64,000 bases of DNA from Microglena sp. YARC. Lineage: Eukaryota; Chlorophyta; Chlorophyceae; Chlamydomonadales; Chlamydomonadaceae. Positions 14,418 to 24,387 of this stretch are shown one piece after another. The number at the start of each line of letters is the position of its first letter. The stretch's first letter is position 1. The translations under genes and the position numbers were made by a program. The notes under the pieces are model-generated. The model made no database searches. It saw nothing but the letters and a program-made list of their open reading frames with translations, and was not told the origin of the DNA. The DNA lies in NCBI GenBank assembly GCA_022414725.1, contig CM039462.1, positions 176,476,679 through 176,540,678 of the forward strand. The letters run 5' to 3'.

Positions 14418-14609
14418 TTGCCCCAGGCCAGGAGGAACGGGATGTTGCCACCTCCAACCGAGAAGAGCCCCAAGAGGGGTACCAACACTACCCAGGCCAA
14501 AGACAAGCAAGCTGCACAGCAGCAGACCCTGCTCCCTCCTGTGTTCAAACACATGGAAGCAGCCACTGAGTCGGGCAAGGCTGCTGACATGCAGGACATA
14601 TGGCTGTAG
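14418..14609 (+). CDS. Probable terminal exon of an unidentified basic protein
   Basis: Acceptor catccattcag is followed by an open frame of 63 codons ending in TAG. The frame begins LPQARRNGMLPPPTEKSPKR and continues as a Lys/Gln-rich segment ending KAADMQDIWL. The SPKR motif recurs in exon-like blocks upstream, so this is probably the last exon of a small gene whose 5' part lies in the satellite-bordered region. I do not recognise the family. Its 3' end, including the stop codon, is repeated in tandem downstream. Confidence 0.4.
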   Translation: MPQARRNGMLPPPTEKSPKRGTNTTQAKDKQAAQQQTLLPPVFKHMEAATESGKAADMQDIWL

Positions 14610-15290
14610 GCATGTGTGTGTGTGAAGTGCGTGTGTGAAGTGTCAAGTGTCAAGTGTGTGTGTTCAGTACGGTGTGTGTGTATGTGTATTTGTGTGTGTA
14701 TGGGACAGCCCAGGAGTAATCGAATGGGCTACATGGACGTTTGGAAGCAGCCTATGGGTCGGGCAAGGCTGCTGACATGCAGTACATATGGCTGTAGGCA
14801 TGTGTGTGTGTGTGTGTAAAGTGCATTTTGTGTGTGTGTGTGTTAGCTTGTGCGTCTGCATGTGTATGTGTGTCAGTCCAGGGGTAGCTGAATATGCTAA
14901 ATGGACGTATGGAGGCAGCCACTGAGTCGGGCAAGGCAGCTGACATGCAGGACATGTGGCTGTAGGCATGTGTGTGTGGGTAAAGTGTAAAGAGTGTGTT
15001 TGTGTGTGTGTGTGTGACAGCTCAGGGGTAGCTGAATATGCCAAATAGACGTATGGAAGCAGCCTATGGGTCAGGCAAGGCTGCTGACATGCAGTACATT
15101 TATCTGTAGGCATGTGTATGTATGTGAAGTGTGTGTGAGTGTGTCAAGTGTCAAGTGTGTGTGTGCCAGTCCAGGGGTAGCTGAATATGCTAAATGGACG
15201 AATGGAAGCAGCCACTGAGTTTGGCAAGGCAGCTGACATGCAGGACATTCGGCTGTAGGCATGTGTGTGTTTGAGTGTGTAACGTGTAAA
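14540..15290. repeat. Tandem array derived from the terminal exon end
   Basis: Five copies of about 155-165 bp, each carrying caaggctgctgacatgcagg or its variant, then the in-frame stop (ctgtaggcatgtgtgtg) and a GT microsatellite. Copies alternate between two types: ctgagtcgg with caggac, and tatgggtcgg with cagtac. The true unit is therefore a dimer of about 325 bp. Confidence 0.8.
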
Positions 15291-15305
15291 GTGTGTGTTA
15301 GTGTG

Positions 15306-15450
15306 TAAAGTACTTCGAAGCAGCTTCCTGAGCCAGTCACTGGACTAGACCCAAACATGTCAACAGTTTGGGGAAGCAGATTGTGGCAGCTTCATGAAGC
15401 ACGATGTTGTCACAAAAATGTTGTCCTAAAATCTGCCCCCCCCCCCCCCC

Positions 15451-15482
<32 letters not shown>

Positions 15483-16130
15483 CCCACACACACACACACC
15501 ACAGATTGTGGCAGCTTCATGAAGCTCGATGTTGTCACAAAAAATGTGTCATAAATCTGCCCTCCCACCACCCCCCCCCCCCCCAGATTGTGGCAGCTTC
15601 ATGAAGCACGATGTTGTCACAAAAAATATGTCCTAAATCTGCCCTCCCCCACCCCCCCACCCCCCCACGCCCCCCAGATTGTGGCAGCTTCATGAAGCAC
15701 GATGTTGTCACAAAAATGTGTCCTAAATCTTGCCCTCCCCCAACCCCCCACCTCCCCCCCCCAACCCCCAGCCCCCCCCAACCCCCAACCCCCAACCCCC
15801 AACCCCCAACCTCCAGCCCCCCACCCACCCCCCACCCCCCACCCCCCACCCCAACCCCCAGCCCCCCCCCAACCCCAACCCCCCACCCAACCCCACCCCC
15901 CAGCCTAACTGCCAAGGGGTGGCGCTTTGTGCCGCACACTACAAAATCCAGGGGGCAATTCATCTTTTCTGAAATCAGGCTTGAGTAGCCCACCCAGCTG
16001 CACAACCTTGCCCAGAGAAATATGAAATAAAAAAGTCATGTGTTAGGCCTGGCTAAATAGCCATAGTCAGGGGAGCTGCCTAGAAGCTGTTGCTTGTAGC
16101 TGCTGACAATAAAAGCTATCCCGCACGTGG
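15306..16130 (+). mobile_element. MITE-A copy with internal tandem expansion
   Basis: The left part (cagcttcctgagccagtcac, near 15310) and the right part (ggggagctgcctagaagctg, near 16065) match the two ends of the dispersed element called MITE-A here. Between them the middle segment has expanded into four copies of about 100 bp (agattgtggcagcttcatga, 15377-15730), each with a C-rich spacer. A C-rich tract fills 15740-15905. Confidence 0.55.
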
Positions 16131-16560
16131 TCTATTGGCCACAGTTTTTTTTCTGATGTTACCAGGTGTTACGCAGGATAACCAGACGTCACTGAGTAAG
16201 ATTGACTCAGGAAATTTTGATAAAGGCATCTCTAGAATAGCATGCATTGACTGGCAATCCCTTAGTATGGTGAACCCCAGGAAACTTGATGATAACCAAG
16301 GAGTTGGTATTGTAGCAATTCAGGGGATGATTTGGGAAGCACTTTGTACATAAGACTTGGTTCTCAGAATCTCAGGCCAATCTTCGAGAATTCTCAGATT
16401 TCCAGGACAAATTCTCGATTTCATGTACAAAGTCCGGGTTCTTCATAAATCTTGAACCCAAATCATCCGCTGAATTGCTATAAGTATGTTACTAACGGGA
16501 CTTGGATGATGTCAGAAGCTGTAGTTCCACGACTCCACGTACTCTAACTTATTAAATGAT

Positions 16561-17019
16561 GGGGGGTGTATTAAATGCAAAGCAAGACTACGTATTCGAG
16601 CTCACAATTTGAATTTTGAATCAGAAATGAGTACCTCTCGTTCTGGTAGAATTTGCAGGTGCTGTGATATGATGGCTTACGGTAGAAGAGTGGTAGAAGA
16701 TGAAATGCATTTCATGTTAGAATGTCCTTTATACTCTGAGGATAGAACAATTATTGTTGAGAAATTGAAAACTGGACCTGAATTCGTTGATAAAGACTCC
16801 AGCATGAAGCTGGTCATGAATTCTGATTCCTTTCAAGCTTGGAAATACCTTAACATTTTATTTAAAAATGCGATTATAATCGCAAAATTAAATTACCACC
16901 CCCTGTTGAGTGATGGTTCAGATAAAATTGTTGGATTAAAGTATCAATATAGCACGATCTATGAGCTCTCGTCGGTGAAACAATTGTTCGGAGTTCAGTT
17001 CATCAATGCTTTTTCTGTT
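16561..17019 (+). mobile_element. LINE fragment, C-terminal zinc-finger end of ORF2
   Basis: An open frame reads CIKCKARLRIRAHN, then RICRCCDMMAYGRR and VVEDEMHFMLECPLYSEDR. The pattern C-x2-C, then VEDE-x-HF-x-LECP-x-Y, is typical of the carboxyl end of non-LTR retrotransposon reverse transcriptases (zf-RVT-like). The polymerase part is absent. The frame runs into hAT-MITE copy B1 at 17028, so the element is truncated. It also carries a short segment (VKQLFGVQFI) whose nucleotides recur near 28250. Confidence 0.6.
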
Positions 17020-17027
17020 CAGCCCTG

Positions 17028-17221
17028 CAGGCTAATTCAAAACGCTCGCTTTTTCGCTTTTGAGCGCTGACTGTTTGACCCCCTCTGCGCTTTAAGCGCA
17101 GTTTTTTGCAACCCCTTGTGGGCGCTGCAACCAATTTTTGCGCTTTTTGCACTACAAAGCGCGTTTTTTTGTTTTCAAGTGCGCTAAAGCGCCGGCCAAT
17201 TTGGCCATTTGAAGTACCCTG
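17028..17221 (-). mobile_element. hAT-type MITE, copy B1
   Basis: 194-bp element with an end in gaagtaccctg and the opposite end caggctaattc. It is flanked by 8-bp duplications cagccctg (17020-17027) and cagccctt (17222-17229), 7 of 8 matching. The interior is rich in gcgctttttgc and aagcgcagttttttgc. Orientation is opposite to copy B3. TIRs starting CAGGG and an 8-bp target site duplication fit the hAT superfamily. No transposase is present. Confidence 0.8.
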
Positions 17222-17439
17222 CAGCCCTTCCAGTCACATTCGGCTAAGTCCCTTTCCCCCCTATTTGACCCCCCCCTGGATATACATACACCAGAAAATG
17301 GAGAAAAACGACCCCTTGCATGTTTCTCAGTGTTTTCGGGGCTTACGACCCCTCTAGGCCCCTAGTTGCACAGCAGATAATGTAGAGTAATCGTTTTGCT
17401 CTCAGATTTGGAAATCAGGTTCTGACACTTTCTTCTCGA

Positions 17440-17600
17440 ATTCAGCAAGGCTTCGTCCAGGCTTCGTCAGTACATTAAAAAACACGGGATATTCATCTTG
17501 AACGGTTCCAGAATCACATACCGGTAGATGGCACCCTCGATCATTCCAAGGGACAATAGGTCGCTTCCATCTATCAGTTTCATCTTCAGGTAGTGGGAGG
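17440..17600 (-). mobile_element. LINE fragment, C-terminal end (minus strand)
   Basis: The minus strand reads DRWKRPIVPWNDRGCHLPVC then SGTVQDEYPVFFNVL. The C-x3-C followed by VQDEY resembles the Cys/QDE block at the end of algal and plant LINE reverse transcriptases. The piece is short and has no intact ends, so the call is tentative. Nothing recognisable is seen from 17600 to 18065. Confidence 0.4.
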
Positions 17601-18069
17601 AAGTTATGAATCTAGCCAAATAACGAGAGAGAGGATATAGTTACATACTCAGCAAAAATCAATGCCGAGACTGAACAGCGCCGAGGCAGCTGGACAGTTT
17701 TATAACAGTGAGGGTTTGGGCAATATACCCCTCAGAACCTGGTCCAGAAGGTGACCTCCAAAAAAGCGTACGAAAGAGCAAATAAAAGGCTTGACAAAAA
17801 GCAAAGCGAACTGCCAAATAACGAACCATTTTGTAAGGTAGGTCTCTGATGAGATAAGTACCGGTAGGCATCTCAGGTTAATCACACTCATCCTATGAAG
17901 AGGACATCCAAGTCTTGTACACAGCATTCTTCCTTCCGTGTAATCCAGAGCGTTCATGCCTAGGGCTTGTATCGTATGACTTGGTGCTGTAGTAAGAGAA
18001 AATATGGTTGGTGTACAGTTACTTAACCACTTTTCCCCAGTTATATATAGGCTATTTAGCGTTTCAATG

Positions 18070-18305
18070 ATTTGCTATGGTCTAGTGGTAGACCAGATCG
18101 CCTGAGAATTAAGAGTCGGGGGTTCGTCTCCCCCCTCGGTCGCTCTCTGCGATGCAGGTCGTCACCTGCGATGGTAGCTTGTTCAATCGAGTTAGGAGAA
18201 AAAAACAAACCATCGTCCACCACCGTCGTACGCGGGTGGGGAGACCGCTCCCCACCCGCGTACGACGGGCTCCCTTAACTCCACGCCCCACCAGGCGTTA
18301 TCATT
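18070..18305 (+). mobile_element. tRNA-derived SINE, copy 1
   Basis: A tRNA-like head has an A box tggtctagtgg (18078-18088) and a B box ggttcgtctcc (18121-18131). A body with gatggtagcttgttcaatcg and the conserved tail ctcccttaactccacgcccc follow. The head does not fold into a complete tRNA that I can confirm. The body contains a perfect 21-bp hairpin (18223-18268). A hAT-type MITE begins directly after the tail. Confidence 0.75.
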
Positions 18306-18313
18306 ACCTTTTG

Positions 18314-18490
18314 CAGGGTACTTCCAAGCGCGCGCTTTTTCACGCTGGCGCGCTGCCTTTTGAGCCCCACTGCACGTTTCGCAGTTTTTTGCAACCCCCT
18401 GTGGGCGCAACAAGCAATTTTTGCGCTTTTTGCAACACAAAGCGCAGTTGTTTGCTTTAAGTGCTCGCCGTCTCAAAGTTTTCACGCCTG
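18314..18490 (-). mobile_element. hAT-type MITE, copy B2 (degenerate right end)
   Basis: Starts cagggtacttccaagcgcgc, like the terminal repeat of B5, and has the same interior (cagttttttgcaacccc, tgcgctttttgcaacacaa). The right terminal repeat is not recognisable and no 8-bp duplication is visible, so the copy is probably truncated. Confidence 0.6.
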
Positions 18491-18540
18491 TGGCCTCAAA
18501 AGGTCAATAGATAGTACTGAGTAGATCTGATGGTATCAAT

Positions 18541-18736
18541 CAGGGTACTTCAAATGGCCAATTTGGCCAGCGCTTTAGCGCACTTGGAAAACAAAAAAAC
18601 TGCGCTTTGTAGTGCAAAAAACGCAAAAATTGCTTGCTGCACCCACAGGGGGTTGCAAAAAACTGCGCTTAAAGCGCAGAGGGGGTCGAAAAGTCAGCGC
18701 TCAAAAACGCAAAAGCGCGCGATTTGAATTTCCCTG
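18541..18736 (+). mobile_element. hAT-type MITE, copy B3
   Basis: 196-bp copy from cagggtacttcaaatggcc to gatttgaatttccctg. Perfect 8-bp target site duplication gtatcaat at 18533-18540 and 18737-18744. The interior has gccagcgctttagcgcactt and gcgctttgtagtgcaaaaa. This is the best preserved insertion of the family in the window. Confidence 0.85.
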
Positions 18737-18744
18737 GTATCAAT

Positions 18745-19154
18745 CGGATATAAATGCGAACACATATTTGCAACCAGTTAATCCTCCGGACTGTTATAAG
18801 GCTTTCATTTATTTACCATTCTGAAATTATGCGCATTATGATTGCCCGTCTGTTCTGATTTGGCATCATAATTTTGTGCCCCCTATTATCGTCTACATTA
18901 ATAGCAGCACACACTTTGATATGAGCATACTAACCCTCCACAATCGATGGAATATGTTCATCTGTCAGCAAGATACAGTACCAGCCACTATTTACACCTA
19001 TTCAAGGGAGGATCATTCGTACTGCAATAGATCTGCATTACTCTGCAATGTGAAGGTCAATGTTACATACTGCACTGCTGTAATGAACAAAAACAAGCAC
19101 TTCTCAACCTTGGCATCATTTAAGAGTGATCCATCCTCTTACAGTGTTACCTGG
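18745..19154. other. No recognisable feature
   Basis: A moderately AT-rich stretch between two repeats. It contains an open frame from 18876 that runs into MITE-A and shows no domain or splice support. I see no gene, RNA or repeat that I can name. Confidence 0.4.
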
Positions 19155-19340
19155 TTACAGCTTCCTGAGCCAGCCACTAGGATGGGAGACAACCAACTGG
19201 TTTTGGTACTGCTGATTGTGCCAGTCTCAAGGTGCGATAGGTTTTGTAAGGTTTGGATGAATAGCCAGTCAGGGGATCTGCCTAAAAGCTGCTGCTCGGA
19301 GCAGAAAAGAAAAGCCCTGCCTCACTGCCTGGTTACCTTG
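19155..19340 (+). mobile_element. MITE-A copy
   Basis: Left part cagcttcctgagccagccac, right part gatctgcctaaaagctgctg followed by cggagcagaaaagaaaagc. The ends of the family are near-inverted repeats (agcagcttctaggcagctcc against ggagctgcctagaagctgct). No clear target duplication is seen. Confidence 0.6.
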
Positions 19341-19349
19341 TAATCACTC

Positions 19350-19515
19350 ATTTTTGTGAAAGGAATTTCAACTCAGGAGGTGGGTCTCCCGACACAAACC
19401 AGCAACACCGAGGATTCAGTTCAAATGGCGTTGCCACTCCTACAAAAGAGTAGGCACACTTAGGAACTGAAGATACCAACCCTCGACCAAACAAGCATTC
19501 ACCACTACACTTGTT
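19350..19515 (+). repeat. Dispersed repeat D, copy 1
   Basis: Contains caggaggtgggtctcccgac, acaaaccagcaacaccgagg, attcagttcaaatggcgttg and accctcgaccaaacaagc. A second copy lies at 43185-43440 inside a satellite. The family type is not recognised. Confidence 0.65.
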
Positions 19516-19599
19516 GACCACGGCAGACAAGCTCCCTGCCATGGTCGTTAGAGGCGGGGCCAAGGAGACATAAGTAGAAAACCACCACGAATCAAAGGC

Positions 19600-19985
19600 A
19601 ATCCATCTTATTGCCCGGTTACCTTGCCATCACTCAAAGATAATCCATCCTGTCACGTGTTCACTCTCAGGGAGCTGCCTAAAAGCTGCTGCACCGAGCT
19701 GAAAAGAAAAGCCCTGCCTAGTTACCTTGCCATAACTCAAAGATAATCCATCCTGTCACGTGTTCACTCTCAGGGAGCTGCCTAAAAGCTGCTGCACCGA
19801 GCTGAAAAGAAAAGCCCTGCCTAATTACCTTGCCATAACTCAAAGATAATCCATCCTGTCACGTGTTCACTCTGAGGGAGCTGCCTAAAAGCTGCTGCAC
19901 CGAGCTGAAAAGAAAAGCCCTGCCAACTTACCTTGCCATCACTCAAAGATAATCCATCCTGTTAAGTGTTCGGTCTCACTTTTGA
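19600..19985. repeat. 103-bp tandem array at the 3' end of the AP2-bromodomain gene
   Basis: Four copies with exact 103-bp spacing (agataatcc at 19638, 19741, 19844 and 19947). Each unit contains a half MITE-A (cagggagctgcctaaaagct) and, on the minus strand, ggattatctttgagtgatgg, which includes the stop codon of the gene that ends at 19939. Confidence 0.85.
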
Positions 19986-20937
19986 CCTCAGCCTGCTGCA
20001 TCTCATCAGTCAAGTGGGCATTTCCTGGTGCTCCCAGCTCAGTCATACGGGGCTGCAGAGTACTCCTGTATGACAAATCTAGAGGGAGGGGAATCGGGCC
20101 AGCCAGCTGTGTGTGGCTTGTACTCACACCCTGCTGAGTGTTATGACCCAACTGAGGATGGCTTGTACCCACACCCTGCTGAGTGTTATGACCCAACTGA
20201 GGATGGCTTGTACCCACACCCTGCTGAGTGTTATGACCCAACTGAGGATGGCTTGTACCCACACCCTGCTGAGTGTTATGACCCAACTGAGGATGGCTTG
20301 TACCCACACCCTGCTGAGTGTTATGACCCAACTGAGGATGGCTTGTACCCACACCCTGCTGAGTGTTATGACCCAACTGAGGATGGCTTGTACCCACACC
20401 CTGCTGAGTGTTATGACCCAACTGAGCATTTGCTTGTGTTGCCATGTCCCCACATGCTACACCATTCCCTATCGCGGAAGGGCCATGTGCAGATAGTGTG
20501 TGTGTTGCTGGAATCCCCAAAGTACGCTGCACGAGCTGACTTTGAGTGTGGACAGGCTCTTGTGTTGGCTGTGCGTAGGGGCCATGTGTAGATAGTTCAT
20601 ATATTGCTGAATGCCCGTGCTGCTGCCCATGTGACCGCTGCAAACGGGGATCGAGGGAATTGGGGGCTGGACATCCTAGCCCTTGCTGCTGCTGCTGCCG
20701 ATGCTGCTTGATGCTGTCTACTACTGCTGCTGCGGTTGCTGTTGCATGGTGCCGCTGCTGCCCAGCCTGGGAATCCTCTCCCCCCCCATCTTCTCCCCCT
20801 GCTGGCTGCTCCACCTCCATATCTCCCCCCTCCCCTCTTGACGCCCCGTCCTGGAGTGCCCGGTTGAGTAGCTCCTTATGTAGCTCAGCGATCTGCTCAT
20901 CTTTACTCTGCAGCTGCTGGCGGTTTAGGTCAGTCAT
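19939..20937 (-). CDS. Terminal exon: coiled-coil end and 15-residue repeats
   Basis: Acceptor ctaccctgcag, phase 0. Begins MTDLNRQQLQSKDEQIAELH (coiled coil continues), then an acidic/Gln-rich part with a QQQQQ run, then seven copies of QLGHNTQQGVGTSHP, then a tail ending GWIIFE and TGA. The last residues lie in the 103-bp array at 19600-19985. The plus strand is also open over the repeats, but only because the 45-bp unit keeps every frame open. Confidence 0.6.
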   Translation of the reverse strand: MTDLNRQQLQSKDEQIAELHKELLNRALQDGASRGEGGDMEVEQPAGGEDGGGEDSQAGQQRHHATATAAAVVDSIKQHRQQQQQGLGCPAPNSLDPRLQRSHGQQHGHSAIYELSTHGPYAQPTQEPVHTQSQLVQRTLGIPATHTLSAHGPSAIGNGVACGDMATQANAQLGHNTQQGVGTSHPQLGHNTQQGVGTSHPQLGHNTQQGVGTSHPQLGHNTQQGVGTSHPQLGHNTQQGVGTSHPQLGHNTQQGVGTSHPQLGHNTQQGVSTSHTQLAGPIPLPLDLSYRSTLQPRMTELGAPGNAHLTDEMQQAEVKSETEHLTGWIIFE

Positions 20938-23342
20938 CTGCAGGGTAGGACAATCCGTCATTTGTGTGTCATGTTTCTCAAATATGTACTGCATGGATAA
21001 GCATCGTTCTTAGTGGTGACGGTCCACTATTATGTAATCAGTTATGATACGATATCTGAAGAGCGAAATATTTTGAAAATAGGTCAGTCGCGTGCAGGGT
21101 AGGACAACCCAGTCAGCTTCCCTGTTGCTGCGTATAAGGTACTGAGAGGGAAGCTACATGGAGGCTACCTATAAGCTACTAACTGATACATAGAAGAAGA
21201 AGAAGATCATATATCTACCCTTTAGTAACATCTGTATATCCTATAGTAATATCCACATATCATATAACAACATGCATATACATGTATCAATGGTATCATA
21301 TAATAGCATATGTATTCTCAAATGATATCACAGTATCTGTAGCAAACCAGGCGTATCACCTACTCACCTCCAGGAGGTGCTGTTCCAGCCGGATAAAGCG
21401 CTCTAGATCTTCACTCTGCTTGAATTTCAGTTTGTCTACCTCTTTGCTTTTCCCGGAGAGCTCCTCACAGACCCTGGAGATGGAGAAACATAGTTATTAT
21501 TTTCAGCTTCAAGCAGCAGCTTTTCGGCTGCAAACAGCAGCTTCTAGGCAGCTCCCTGAGCCAGCCACTGGGCCAAGCCCCAGCATGTCAACAGTACAGG
21601 AAAGCTGGTTGTGTCAGCTTTGAGGTGCACTAGGTTGCGTCAGGTATGGCTCACTAGCCAGTCAGGGCATCTGCCTAGAAGTTGCTGCTCGTAGCTGAAG
21701 AGAAAAGCTATGTATTACAGCAATTCATATTGACTGTTCAGTTTTGGCAAGCCCCATTTGCATATCTGTCTACCCCTGGAATGGAACAGACAAAACACAC
21801 AGATATGTTGCTATGCAGGGATACCATATATGATATATGTATAAGTATACTAGTACATTGCCTCTGTTGCCATTGGCCATCCCTCACCCCTACCCACCCA
21901 CACAGGTCCTGGTCTGGATTACATAACGGGTTACACCCTTGCACACACAGACACACACACGTACACCCCTCCCCCCTACCTGATCCCCTTCACTCCAGCT
22001 GGTCGTGCAGAAAGACAAAGGGGATTAAGCGCAGGCTGCGGATACAACGTATCAACAACTTATGAGCGTTTACTCGATCAGATTCCGTCCCCGCTGAGAA
22101 CATGAGACCTGTGCAATTGCAAACCTGCATACCTGCATATTCTTCTTCTCGCGCATTCAGTGGTGCAAGGGCGAGAGTGCACAGGGAGACAGAATGTCTA
22201 AATAAAGTCAAGTTACTCAGGATACCTGGCTGTCTACCATGACAGAGGCGATGCAATGGAAGGGTAAAAGTGCACATGTGTGACATGAACGGTGGCAATG
22301 AGTCAGCGAGCCCTCGGCATGTGTAGCTGAGCCTGGCTGTTAGCAACCCTGGAAGGTATCATTGAGCAAGATTCGCGCGACTGGCTGTCTACCATGACAT
22401 AGGCGATGCAATGGAAGGGCAAAAGTGCACATGCGTGATATGAACGGTGGCAACGCCCAGCAATCAGCAAAGCCCTTGACAAAGTAATTGGCAGCTTCAA
22501 TATGTAGCTGAGCCTAGCTGTTAGCACCGTTGGAAGGTATCATTGAGCAAGATTCACGTGCCAATAATGTCGCATCAAAAAGCAGAAGGTTGTAAACTAT
22601 TTCAGAGAAGCCCTGCTGGTTATTTGAATGCTTAGGTCATCGGGTTTTATGTTAATACAGTTAGCGATGACACCAGACTAATAAACTCACTAACACCACT
22701 AATTGTGTGTATGTGGTTACAGGATATATATAGGATATGTGGTTATAGGATATATATAGAGATGTGTGCACCCATCTATGCACCCCCCCACCCACTGGAG
22801 GTGGGGAAGGCATCCCTCTAAGTGAAGCATTTGTTGGCCGTTGTTGCATTGTATGATACATGGCACCGAGTGTGTCTTCTACTTGGTCACCTTGATAAAT
22901 CTCTCTCCTGTTTATTGCGCTCATTGACCAGCGTAGCGAGATTCTTATGTTTATGCGCTTCTTCCATGCACCATCCATGCGCCATGTACACATTCATTCG
23001 TACACACACAACCATCCACCCATCCACCCATTGATTTATCCAACCACACATCCATATTATGCAACGCATATACAGCACCAGCAGTGCCCTCTACGTGCTC
23101 ACCTTAAGAAATCCTGGCGCAGCTGTTGCACCTCCTGCTGCAGCACTCCCACATCAGAGGACAGAGGCAAACTGAATCTTCCTTGACATAGTCCGGTACC
23201 AGCAGCGCCAGTAGCTCCTGTTGCCATAGTGCCTGCAAGTCCATTCAAAGTGTGTACGGTACCATTAAATGGGACACATCTAGTTTTCTGTTTGCTTGTT
23301 TGTTTGCTGTGACATATTTTGTTTGTCAGAGTTGTTCATGAG

Positions 23343-23373
<31 letters not shown>

Positions 23374-24345
23374 TACATAACCACCCACCACCTGTGTGTG
23401 TGTCCATGCCCATGCCAGCTTTCATTGCAAGCACACTACCTAGCTTCAGGTTTGGCACAATTACCGGGACAAGGGAGCTACCTAGAAGCTGCAACGCGGA
23501 GCCCAAGAAAGAAGCAGTGCCCACAACCACCACCACTCGCAGCTCCTGCCACCCTGGGGCCTACGGGTCCATACTGCATGGTTACCTTCAGTTTGTTATC
23601 TCATATCTGCCCAACCCTATGAGGCAACTGAGAATGGAAAGGATGATGAATAAGAAGATGAGAAAACTGAGAATACGTTATGATGGTGAAAATACCAACA
23701 AGTGCAATGCCCCTCTTGGCATAAATAAAATGATAGCTTACTCTTCCAGCAGGTAGTGCAAGAATGAGAGGGGAGCAGGGGGACGACTGGTGGCACCCCT
23801 GAGGCCAGCGGGTTCAGTTCAGTGTTGGTTTAGTTGGAGGGAAGAGAAAAGGTGTAACCATTTCTGTAACCCAGCCATAAATCAGGGACAGGACCTTAGT
23901 TGATGTTAAAAACAAGATGCCTTACTTTTACATTGGTTTGTAGGGCCATACGAGGGGGGCAGAGGGGAAACAGGTGGCACCGCTGCAGCCAGTGGGTTGG
24001 CTTCGGTGTCGTTGTGGTTCCTTTTCAATCCCCTAGTGCGGACTCCCTCCTCCCCATTGCTGCCAGCCTCCAAATCCTGAATCTGCAGCAATACCGCTTG
24101 CTCCAGGCTTGGATTGACTTCAGGCATGGGCGCGAGGGGGAAGCAGGATCCAGGTGGGGACCACTTTCCAGGCTCTGTCTGGCTCTTTGCTGGCATGCCC
24201 TGTAGACACAAATGGTTACATGGTTACATGGTGTGATGCTAGACTGGTAACATTTACAGGAGAAGGAGCAGAAGACTAATGGTTTGAATATGTATGCCTG
24301 CGCCGAAGATGGAGATTACAGGCTGGAACCATGTAACCAAGATTG

Positions 24346-24387
<42 letters not shown>

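Noticed and set aside
18070..18146. Functional tRNA genes at the SINE heads
   Set aside because: A and B boxes are present, but the acceptor arms do not pair convincingly and each head continues into a repeated body and tail. They are SINE heads.
18876..19343. 155-codon frame
   Set aside because: Its last third lies in a MITE-A copy and the first part has no recognisable domain or exon borders.
20028..20591. 187-codon plus-strand frame over the 45-bp repeats
   Set aside because: It is opposite to the terminal exon of the AP2-bromodomain gene, which has a splice acceptor in the correct phase and a coiled coil before the repeats. The plus frame is explained by the repeat.
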